Shown in pieces: positions 1 to 5,348 of a stretch of 7,293 nucleotides of DNA. Positions within the stretch are counted from its first letter, which is position 1. Each line of letters begins with the position of its first letter. Source of the stretch: Candidatus Kapaibacterium sp. (GTDB lineage: Bacteria > Bacteroidota > Ignavibacteria > Kapaibacteriales > HRBIN21); the NCBI GenBank assembly GCA_025055465.1, contig JANWXA010000095.1:1-7293 (forward strand). The letters run 5' to 3'. The position numbers were made by a program, and so were the translations under genes. Under the pieces are notes generated by a model. The model had not been told where the DNA came from, did not search any database, and saw nothing but the letters and a program-made list of their open reading frames with translations.

Positions 1-2
1 GT

Positions 3-68
3 CAGCTATATACCCGGATTCGCATTACCGATATCCAGCTCAGGAGCGGTTCCACAGCCGAGATTTGA
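3..68 (+). CDS. rplU: 50S ribosomal protein L21, C-terminal end (partial)
   Basis: This is the last 21 codons of an open frame that enters from the left edge of the window and ends at TGA 66-68. The visible peptide begins QLYTRIRITDIQ. It matches the C-terminal strand of bacterial L21, where a His-Arg-Gln/Pro-Tyr-Thr segment is followed by alternating basic and hydrophobic residues. L21 is a large-subunit protein that binds 23S rRNA. The identification rests on this short tail and on position: L27 begins 5 nt after the stop, and rplU-rpmA is one of the most conserved gene pairs in bacteria. The tail GSTAEI after the conserved strand is a short, unremarkable extension. The 5' part, and therefore the promoter of this operon, lies outside the window. 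Confidence 0.85.
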   Translation, partial: QLYTRIRITDIQLRSGSTAEI

Positions 69-73
69 ACACG

Positions 74-364
74 ATGGCCCACAAAAAAGCAGGTGGCTCG
101 ACACGTAATGGACGCGATTCAAACCCCAAATACCTCGGCGTCAAACGCTTCGGTGGTGAGTTTGTCCGTGCTGGCACCATCTTAGTTCGCCAGCGGGGCA
201 CAAAGTTCTATCCCGGGCACAACGTTGGTATGGGGCGGGACTACACTCTCTACGCCTTGGTAGATGGACGAGTGGCCTTCGAGCGTAAAGACCGCCAGCG
301 ACTGAAAGTTTGCGTTTACCCCACAGCCCCGACAGAGCCCGGCAGTCCAGAGGCGAACCAATGA
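74..364 (+). CDS. rpmA: 50S ribosomal protein L27
   Basis: L27 is a large-subunit protein whose flexible N-terminus reaches the peptidyl-transferase centre. The 96-residue product starts MAHKKAGGSTRNGRDSNPK, the family signature, and continues with the conserved LGVKRFGGE and the IxVRQRGTKFYPG segment. The ATG at 74 is chosen because it gives the canonical MAHKK start; a TTG at 65 is in frame but would overlap the rplU stop and add three unconserved residues. There is no N-terminal extension of the kind cleaved in Firmicutes L27. At 96 residues it is about ten longer than usual because of an acidic, Pro-rich tail (PTAPTEPGSPEANQ). No clear Shine-Dalgarno lies in front of it, so translation probably depends on coupling with rplU. 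The 3' end overlaps mdh by 4 nt (ATGA). Confidence 0.98.
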   Translation: MAHKKAGGSTRNGRDSNPKYLGVKRFGGEFVRAGTILVRQRGTKFYPGHNVGMGRDYTLYALVDGRVAFERKDRQRLKVCVYPTAPTEPGSPEANQ

Positions 365-1311
365 AATTGACCATCATCGGGGCTGGTCACGTTGGGGCTA
401 CGACTGCCCACATTGCTGCCCTTTCCGGGGTTGCTCGTGAAATTGTGTTGCTCGACATCCTGGAGGGCATCCCACAGGGAAAAGCCCTGGACATCTACGA
501 ATCGCTGCCAATCGTAGAAAGAGACTGCCATGTACTCGGCACAAATGACTACAGCGATACGGCTGCTTCTGACCTTGTCGTTATCACCGCTGGGGTTCCC
601 CGAAAACCCGGCATGAGCCGCGATGATTTGCTTACGATCAACGCTGGCATTGTAAAGTCGTGCGTTGAACACGCTTACGCCTATTCGCCGAACGCCTTCT
701 ACATCGTTGTTTCCAACCCGCTGGACGTGATGACCTATCTAACGCTCAAAGTAACAGGTCTGCCGCGTACTCGCGTGGTTGGTATGGCAGGAGTGTTAGA
801 CACCGCCCGTTTCCGCGCCTTCATCGCCATGGAGCTCAAGGTCTCCGTAGCAGACGTATATGCCTTCGTGTTGGGCGGACATGGCGATAGTATGGTGCCG
901 CTGGTCCGCTACACAACGGTGGCCGGTGTCCCCATCACAGAGCTCCTGCCGAAAGAGAAGATAGACGCGTTGGTACAGAGAACACGGGACGGTGGAGCCG
1001 AGATTGTATCCTATCTCAAAACAGGCAGCGCTTACTATGCGCCAGCCGCCGCCATTGTGCAGATGATTGATGCCGTCGTCCATGACCGCAGGCAAATACT
1101 GCCATGTGCTGTCGCGTTGGATGGAGAATACGGGCTTTCTCAAGTCGTTTGCGGAGTCCCAGTTAAGTTAGGACGTGCCGGAGTAGAGGAGATCCTGCAA
1201 ATCGAGCTTACCCCCGAGGAGTTGACAGCCCTACATCGCTCCGCCGCCGATGTCCGCCAGACAATGGAACGCCTGGAAGAACTTATGCAGTGGCAGCGGA
1301 CAGCGACGTAA
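361..1311 (+). CDS. mdh: malate dehydrogenase, LDH-like type (NAD-dependent)
   Basis: It interconverts malate and oxaloacetate in the cytoplasmic TCA cycle. The 316-residue protein has the Rossmann glycine motif GAGHVG at 7-12 and Asp32 at the end of strand 2, which favours NAD over NADP. The mobile-loop segment VPRKPGMSR at 79-87 carries substrate arginines Arg81 and Arg87. SNP at 118-120, the catalytic Asp147 and Arg150 in LDTARFR, and the catalytic His174 in GGHGDSM are all present. Arg81, where lactate dehydrogenases have Gln, is the residue that separates malate from lactate specificity, so I call Mdh rather than Ldh. Length fits the family. The ATG at 361 gives the expected start MKLTIIGAG and has AGAGG (349-353) seven bases upstream, inside rpmA. 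It overlaps rpmA by 4 nt, so translation is probably coupled. Confidence 0.96.
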   Translation: MKLTIIGAGHVGATTAHIAALSGVAREIVLLDILEGIPQGKALDIYESLPIVERDCHVLGTNDYSDTAASDLVVITAGVPRKPGMSRDDLLTINAGIVKSCVEHAYAYSPNAFYIVVSNPLDVMTYLTLKVTGLPRTRVVGMAGVLDTARFRAFIAMELKVSVADVYAFVLGGHGDSMVPLVRYTTVAGVPITELLPKEKIDALVQRTRDGGAEIVSYLKTGSAYYAPAAAIVQMIDAVVHDRRQILPCAVALDGEYGLSQVVCGVPVKLGRAGVEEILQIELTPEELTALHRSAADVRQTMERLEELMQWQRTAT

Positions 1312-1339
1312 TGATTCCGTTATCTACAGCATCTCAAGC

Positions 1340-1349
1340 CGTGGCCACG
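1340..1349. repeat. perfect 10-bp palindrome in the mdh-exbB gap
   Basis: CGTGGCCACG reads the same on both strands. It is in the only sizeable gap before the exbB operon, 9 bp ahead of a possible -7 promoter element. The position would suit an operator for a dimeric regulator. There is no second copy nearby, and a GC-rich 10-mer palindrome can arise by chance. The symmetry is seen directly; any function is a guess. Confidence 0.3.
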
Positions 1350-1358
1350 AAAGGCATG

Positions 1359-1366
1359 TATTTTTG
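1359..1366 (+). promoter_or_regulatory. possible Bacteroidota-type -7 promoter element for the exbB operon
   Basis: TATTTTTG fits the TAnnTTTG consensus used by the primary sigma factor of Bacteroidota. It lies 42 bp before the exbB start codon, in the 97-nt gap between mdh and exbB. No TTG/TTTG -33 element is visible at the expected distance upstream, so the match is only half of a promoter. Read-through from rplU-rpmA-mdh is an alternative source of transcription. Confidence 0.22.
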
Positions 1367-1394
1367 CGTGTTCTCGTTGAGTCCCATGAGTCCG

Positions 1395-1401
1395 AAAGGA
1401 G
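1395..1401 (+). promoter_or_regulatory. strong ribosome binding site of exbB; fixes its start
   Basis: AAAGGAG stands seven bases before the ATG at 1409. It is the clearest Shine-Dalgarno sequence in the window. It decides the exbB start in favour of this ATG over in-frame codons further upstream, which would overlap mdh. Confidence 0.7.
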
Positions 1402-1408
1402 TCTGCTG

Positions 1409-2191
1409 ATGCGTAATCTGTTCAACATCGTTGTTATCGCTCTGGCACTTCTCGTATCGTTTGCTTTCTACCATTTTGTTATGGGGAATCCAGCAAATTT
1501 CAAAGACGGTGAGCGCCGACGTGAACCTATCCCCGGGAACGTACTCGGAACAGTGTATACTGGCGGTCCCTTAGTGGCTGTGTTGATAGCCCTTTCACTC
1601 ATCTCTATCACTTTTGTTTTCGAGCGCACCTTTTCCATCCGGAAGGCACGAGGACGGCGCCCGCCTGAGGAGTTCTTACAGGAATTTCAGAAACTTCTGG
1701 AACAGGGCAACTTTGAGGCAGCTATCACCCTCTGTAGTGAGCAAAGTGGAAGCCTTGGCAACATCCTGCGCGCTGGGTTACAACGGTACCGGCAGGTAGA
1801 GAAAGATTCCAGTTTAGATGCCGAACGTAAGCTGGCAGAAGTGCAGCGGGCTCTTGACGAGGCAATGAACTTGGAAACCCCACTATTGGAAAAGAACTTG
1901 GTCATCCTCTCCACGATAGCCTCCATTTCCACCCTGGTTGGGCTCCTGGGAACGACCATTGGCATGATTCGGGCCTTCATGGCCTTGGGCCTGACGGGGG
2001 CAGTCTCCGCCCAACAGCTCTCCATCGGCATAGCTGAGGCACTATACAACACCGCTGGCGGCCTCGCTGCTGCTATCATCTCCATCGTTGCCTACAACTT
2101 TTTCACTACGAAAGTTGACAACTTCGTGTATACTATTGATGAAGCCACGCTGAGCATGATGGAAATACTGACTGTACGGGTCAAACAATAG
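1409..2191 (+). CDS. exbB: ExbB/TolQ/MotA family proton-channel protein
   Basis: ExbB is the pentameric inner-membrane core of the TonB motor and uses the proton gradient with ExbD to energise TonB. The 260-residue product has four predicted membrane segments (about 6-25, 52-71, 165-190, 207-230), with a charged, helical cytoplasmic region at 72-163 between the second and third. The family core is clear: TLVGLLGTTIGMIRAF at 175-190 and GIAEALYNTAGG from 207. Thr182 and Thr215 correspond to the conserved pore threonines of E. coli ExbB (T148, T181). E. coli ExbB has three membrane helices; the first helix and the GNPANF motif after it (26-31) are an N-terminal addition I know from Bacteroidota-type ExbB. 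The start is set by AAAGGAG at 1395. It heads the cluster with two exbD genes and tonB. TolQ is unlikely because a tonB-type gene follows and no tolB or pal is near. Confidence 0.93.
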   Translation: MRNLFNIVVIALALLVSFAFYHFVMGNPANFKDGERRREPIPGNVLGTVYTGGPLVAVLIALSLISITFVFERTFSIRKARGRRPPEEFLQEFQKLLEQGNFEAAITLCSEQSGSLGNILRAGLQRYRQVEKDSSLDAERKLAEVQRALDEAMNLETPLLEKNLVILSTIASISTLVGLLGTTIGMIRAFMALGLTGAVSAQQLSIGIAEALYNTAGGLAAAIISIVAYNFFTTKVDNFVYTIDEATLSMMEILTVRVKQ

Positions 2192-2209
2192 CCGCTCCAC
2201 TGCGCGTCC

Positions 2210-2743
2210 ATGCCCAAACTCAGGAAACGCCGACTCGGCTTTGTGTTGGACATGACACCACTGGTTGACATCACTTTCCTACTGCTAACGTTCTTCATGC
2301 TGACGGCGAAGTTCAAGTCTGAGGCTGAAAGCCAACAGCGTTTCACGATCGTCCGCCCACAAGCAACGGCCGATACTTCTCGCCTACCTGACAAAGACCT
2401 GGCGATCATTAAGATTGGCATTGATACCGTCGTCGGAGACACTTCCTACTATTACGAGATGACAAACGAGGCTGACTGGATTCAGGTAATCGCCTCACTG
2501 GAACAGTTCCAGCAAGCTGGGCAGGGACAGCACGTACGCCAGCTCAAAGTCAACCTCACCGAGCTCAACGAGCTGGTCCGCCGCACACGAATTGTACGAC
2601 CGACAACACGCTTTGCCATAGACGCCGACCGGCGGATACGCTATAAATGGGTAGAAGACCTCATGGAGGTCATGCGGCAGAACCGAGCTACCATCTTCAA
2701 CTTTGTGACGGACCGCCGTCCCCCAGAACAGGCGCCGATGTAA
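2210..2743 (+). CDS. exbD: ExbD/TolR family biopolymer transport protein (first paralogue)
   Basis: ExbD subunits sit in the ExbB pore and carry the proton-accepting aspartate of the TonB motor. The 177-residue protein has a short basic cytoplasmic N-terminus (KLRKRRL), one membrane helix at about 16-33 within DMTPLVDITFLLLTFFMLT, and a periplasmic domain. Asp20 is the equivalent of the essential Asp25 of E. coli ExbD. The C-terminal part keeps the family pattern IDADRRIRYKWVEDLMEVM (137-155), as in the periplasmic alpha/beta domain. It is longer than E. coli ExbD (about 140 residues) because of an insertion around 34-130. It starts 18 nt after exbB with no recognisable Shine-Dalgarno; the ATG at 2210 is chosen because it gives the expected short basic lead-in. 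A second exbD follows. Confidence 0.93.
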   Translation: MPKLRKRRLGFVLDMTPLVDITFLLLTFFMLTAKFKSEAESQQRFTIVRPQATADTSRLPDKDLAIIKIGIDTVVGDTSYYYEMTNEADWIQVIASLEQFQQAGQGQHVRQLKVNLTELNELVRRTRIVRPTTRFAIDADRRIRYKWVEDLMEVMRQNRATIFNFVTDRRPPEQAPM

Positions 2744-2800
2744 CAGAGATAGAGGAATGAGCGTCTAAAAGAGTGACAGAAACAGCCTGACCTCGGTAGG

Positions 2801-3343
2801 ATGGGAGTTGCAGATTTCGGTGGAGAAGCTAAACGGGAACGCCGAGGCGGAACCCGACGACGGAAAAAAATGCGGCGCCTCCGGTATCGGCTGGATATGA
2901 CGCCTCTGGTAGATATCGCCTTCCTGCTCTTAACGTTCTTTATGCTGACCACCACGCTGATTACTCCGCAGGTCATGGAAATGACCATCCCACCGGAGCG
3001 CACACAAATCGAGGTCCGACAGTCTGAGCTTCTTACCTTGCGCATCCGAGCCGACGGAAAACTCTTCTACAATTTGGGTACGGATGCCCCCCAGCCAATC
3101 TCCCTGCGGGACCTGGAGTCGCTCGCAGTGCGGGAAAACGTCCGCCTGAAAAACCGCCTCATCACCGTTTTGAAAGCTTCTCCGAATACCTCGTACGGAC
3201 AGGTGATCACGGTGCTAGACGTGCTCAATCGCGCCGAACTTCCGATTACCGAGCAGCTTGCTCGAGAAGGTCTTCGGCGTGAACGCCGCTTCGCAATTGC
3301 TCCAATGAGCGAACAGGATGAACAGGAAATTGCCTCGCTATGA
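2801..3343 (+). CDS. exbD: ExbD/TolR family biopolymer transport protein (second paralogue)
   Basis: A second ExbD-type subunit, 180 residues from the ATG at 2801. It has a very basic N-terminus (KRERRGGTRRRKKMRRLRYR, 11-30), a membrane helix at about 34-52 in DMTPLVDIAFLLLTFFMLT with the proton-path Asp38, and a periplasmic domain. That domain keeps the ExbD pattern RIRADGKLFYNLG (81-93) and VITVLDVLNRAELP (135-148). The start is uncertain. No good Shine-Dalgarno precedes 2801 (GGTAGG abuts the ATG), and an in-frame ATG at 2870 (Met24) would give a more usual 157-residue protein. An in-frame TGA at 2774 rules out a longer form. Its 3' end overlaps tonB by 4 nt. Paired exbD genes are common in Bacteroidota; whether they form heterodimers in the ExbB pore is not known from sequence. 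Confidence 0.92.
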   Translation: MGVADFGGEAKRERRGGTRRRKKMRRLRYRLDMTPLVDIAFLLLTFFMLTTTLITPQVMEMTIPPERTQIEVRQSELLTLRIRADGKLFYNLGTDAPQPISLRDLESLAVRENVRLKNRLITVLKASPNTSYGQVITVLDVLNRAELPITEQLAREGLRRERRFAIAPMSEQDEQEIASL

Positions 3344-4116
3344 CGACCCCAGCTAACGTAATGCTATCGCCCCAGCAAGGTTGGAGTGTTCGGCTCTGGA
3401 ACCACGAACTCCTCCGATGGATACGTCGCAACACATTTCTTGGCTTCGGGGTGGCGCTGGGTACTTTATTCCTCCTGCTGTTGTTCTACTTTGTCCTTCA
3501 CATCCTACTTCCAGCCGAAACACAGGTTGTCCGGACAGCTCCGGTTGTCAAAATCCGTCTTTCAGAACTGCCACCTCCACCATCACTGAGTCAAGAGTTG
3601 GCCCCACCTCCAACGCAAACGACTGCTGTGGAACAGCCTACAGTCCGAGTTGGCGTCCCCATTCCCGTGCCTGATGTTCTGGTGCCGCCCGAAGTCCAGA
3701 GCTTTGCAACGTTAGAGGAGCTGAAGCGCTCGCCCAGTGAGGCAGGAGGAGGCACTGGTAGCGGCAACGTCCAGGTCATCCCTGAGGACACCCGCGTGGA
3801 GGTCCCACCCGAGCCCGATCCCTACGAGTTTGTTGCCGTCGAGCGGGAGCCATCCCTGGACATGAATGAGCTACGTCGTCGCCTGGAGTATCCTGAACTG
3901 GCGCGCCGCGCCGGTATCCAAGGAAAAGTCTACGTGCGCGTGCTGGTTGGTACTGATGGGAAACCTAAGCGCTACCTTGTGGAGCACTCCGACAATGAAT
4001 TGCTTACAGACGCTGCAGTCAAGGCCGTGATGAGCATGACCTTTACCCCAGCAATCCAAAATGGGCAGCCTATTACCGTCTGGGTGAGCATCCCGATAGA
4101 CTTCAGACTTCGCTAA
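3340..4116 (+). CDS. tonB: TonB family energy transducer
   Basis: TonB spans the periplasm and passes the force made by ExbB-ExbD to TonB-dependent outer-membrane transporters. The 258-residue protein has a cytoplasmic lead with basic residues, one membrane anchor at about 33-56, and a Pro-rich periplasmic stretch (78-160, with PPPP at 78-81). The C-terminal TonB domain is at about 175-258: LEYPELARRAGIQGKVYVRV, SDNELLTDAAVKAV, the conserved FTPAIQNGQPI, and a closing VWVSIPIDFRL strand. The YPE-AR-G-QG-V pattern is the Bacteroidota/Chlorobi flavour of the family. The E. coli-type SHLS anchor motif is not evident. It starts within the exbD stop (ATGA), with AGGAA at 3324-3328 as a weak ribosome site; an ATG at 3361 is a less likely start. 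Confidence 0.93.
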   Translation: MTTPANVMLSPQQGWSVRLWNHELLRWIRRNTFLGFGVALGTLFLLLLFYFVLHILLPAETQVVRTAPVVKIRLSELPPPPSLSQELAPPPTQTTAVEQPTVRVGVPIPVPDVLVPPEVQSFATLEELKRSPSEAGGGTGSGNVQVIPEDTRVEVPPEPDPYEFVAVEREPSLDMNELRRRLEYPELARRAGIQGKVYVRVLVGTDGKPKRYLVEHSDNELLTDAAVKAVMSMTFTPAIQNGQPITVWVSIPIDFRLR

Positions 4117-4199
4117 CATGCTGAACTCCGCCCGGGCCTTTCCCTTATCCGCCTGCATCCTCGCTCGCCGGACCGTCGAATAGTTGCAGGGCCTTCACC

Positions 4200-4451
4200 G
4201 TGTTCTGCTCTGCTTCATCCCCCAAACCGGCCATATGGTGGGGGTGGCACGTTCTCAACTATAGTATCCGAACACTGCTACTCGTCAGCGGACTTCTCCT
4301 CGCTTTTGGGCTTGTACCGATTCCGCCGGAGTCGGACGTGCTTGGACGTACTTTTGGGGTTGTCATGGCACTTTTCGGTGCTTACCGTTTAGCATTGTAT
4401 TATCTGCGCACCCGACAATCGCAACGGAATGAGGAGAGCAACCATATATAG
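4200..4451 (+). CDS. small two-helix membrane protein of the TonB operon, function unknown
   Basis: An 83-residue frame opening with GTG at 4200, with GCAGG nine bases upstream; no in-frame ATG exists, so the exact start is open. Two hydrophobic segments are visible, about 25-40 (TLLLVSGLLLAFGLVP) and 50-67 (TFGVVMALFGAYRLALYY). They are joined by a short loop PIPPESDVLG and followed by a charged tail RTRQSQRNEESNHI, which suggests a small integral membrane protein with a cytoplasmic C-terminus. It fills what would otherwise be a 312-nt hole between tonB and the PstS-like gene and overlaps the latter by 23 nt, which favours a real, co-translated gene. I do not recognise a named family. The first 20 residues look irregular and may be untranslated. 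Confidence 0.62.
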   Translation: MFCSASSPKPAIWWGWHVLNYSIRTLLLVSGLLLAFGLVPIPPESDVLGRTFGVVMALFGAYRLALYYLRTRQSQRNEESNHI

Positions 4452-5343
4452 ATTGTGCTCACTCGTCATTGCACTGTGTGCCTGTGCACCCCGGCACCCA
4501 ACCGCCGACGAGGTGGAAAGCCCCACGCGCGGTACTATAGACCTGCTCTGTGATGAAGCGATTGCCCCCATACTCCACATGCCTCTACAGCGCTTTGATA
4601 CCCTCTATCCTGACGCACACCTCCGGCTTGCCACCATCTCGGCTCGTGAGGCGATGCGCCAACTATTGGCCCGGAATGTCCCTCTGATTATCGCCGCTCG
4701 CGAATATCTGCCCGATGAGGACTCGCTCATGCGCTTATACGGAGTGCCACCTCACCCACGGGTCAAGCTGGCGGAGGATGCCCTTGTAATCTTCTCTCAC
4801 CCCAGTGTACCGCTGGATACGCTCAATGTAGCTCAACTTCGGTTGATCCTACAAGGAGAAAAGCGCTTTCGGGCTTTCTTCCCACATTTAGCGAAAGAAC
4901 CCCTCATCGTCACTGCTGCTGCTTCATCTTCGGTGTATGCTCATCTTGTCCAGCAGGTTCTCGGGGGCAGCCCGCCCAGACGTCCCCTCCGAACCGTTGC
5001 AACGGCCGATTCAGTGGTCCAAGTGGTAGCTGCGACTCCCTGGAGTATTGGAATTGGCTACCTTTCGCAGATCGCCCATGACCCCCGAGTCCGTGCAATC
5101 TCCCTGGGCTTCGTAGACAGCACGGGAGCATATGTTGCTCCCAAGCCAGTCCATCAGTCGTACGTTGTGCTGCGGAAATACCCCTATATTGTTTCTATCT
5201 ACGCCTATTTGCGCGATGACCTGCGAACCCTGCCCTGGACGGTGGCAACCTTTCTCGGAACGGATGCCGAAGTCCAGAGGCACTTTCTTCAGGCAGGAAT
5301 TGTCCCTGCCTTCGCTCGGATTCGTTTGATTCCAGAAGAGTAA
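4429..5343 (+). CDS. PstS-like periplasmic substrate-binding family lipoprotein
   Basis: A 304-residue protein with a lipoprotein-type signal: basic MRRATIYR, a hydrophobic core, then LCAC with Cys19 as the probable acylated residue. The mature part follows the PstS/type 2 periplasmic-binding fold. IDLLCDEAIAPILH (37-50) is the first strand and helix. AEDALVIFSHPSVP (115-128) is the crossing strand. PWSIGIGYLS (204-213) and YPYIVSIYAYL (251-261) match the usual AIGYV and YP-I-R-P-L-Y-Y motifs, and VQRHFLQAGIVPA (282-294) the usual terminal helix. The phosphate-contacting GSGT-type loops are absent, and SSS (166-168) stands where RxxGSGT is expected, so phosphate transport is doubtful. No pstCAB genes are nearby. 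Genes of this type follow tonB in Bacteroidota TonB operons, where the role is unclear. ATG 4429 is chosen to keep the signal peptide. Confidence 0.8.
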   Translation: MRRATIYRLCSLVIALCACAPRHPTADEVESPTRGTIDLLCDEAIAPILHMPLQRFDTLYPDAHLRLATISAREAMRQLLARNVPLIIAAREYLPDEDSLMRLYGVPPHPRVKLAEDALVIFSHPSVPLDTLNVAQLRLILQGEKRFRAFFPHLAKEPLIVTAAASSSVYAHLVQQVLGGSPPRRPLRTVATADSVVQVVAATPWSIGIGYLSQIAHDPRVRAISLGFVDSTGAYVAPKPVHQSYVVLRKYPYIVSIYAYLRDDLRTLPWTVATFLGTDAEVQRHFLQAGIVPAFARIRLIPEE

Positions 5344-5348
5344 GCATC

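Noticed and set aside
65..73. TTG start for rpmA three codons upstream of the ATG
   Set aside because: It would overlap the rplU stop and add residues before the invariant MAHKK start of L27.
361..1311. Lactate dehydrogenase as the product
   Set aside because: Arg81 in the mobile loop replaces the Gln of lactate dehydrogenases and marks malate/oxaloacetate specificity.
1250..1408. Longer exbB opening inside mdh
   Set aside because: The 53 extra residues are polar and unlike any ExbB; the ATG at 1409 has a well-spaced AAAGGAG and gives the expected hydrophobic N-terminus.
2757..2768. Three-codon mini-frame (ATG AGC GTC TAA) between the two exbD genes
   Set aside because: The AGAGGA in front abuts the ATG without a spacer, and such mini-frames are common by chance; no sign of an attenuator around it.
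2641..3045. 134-codon minus-strand open frame across the exbD junction
   Set aside because: It is antisense to two well-supported exbD genes, rich in Arg/Ser in the way shadow frames are, with no recognisable motif.
1409..4116. A Tol-Pal (TolQRA) system instead of ExbBD-TonB
   Set aside because: The last gene has the TonB C-terminal pattern (YPE-AR-G-QG-V and FTPAIQNG), and no tolB or pal gene is present in the window.
4121..4140. GC-rich palindrome (GCCCGGGC) after tonB as a terminator
   Set aside because: The stem is too short, has no loop and is not followed by a T-run, and the operon appears to continue.
4118..4183. 21-codon frame MLNSARAF... after tonB
   Set aside because: It is too short, has no ribosome site or recognisable feature, and one such frame is expected by chance.
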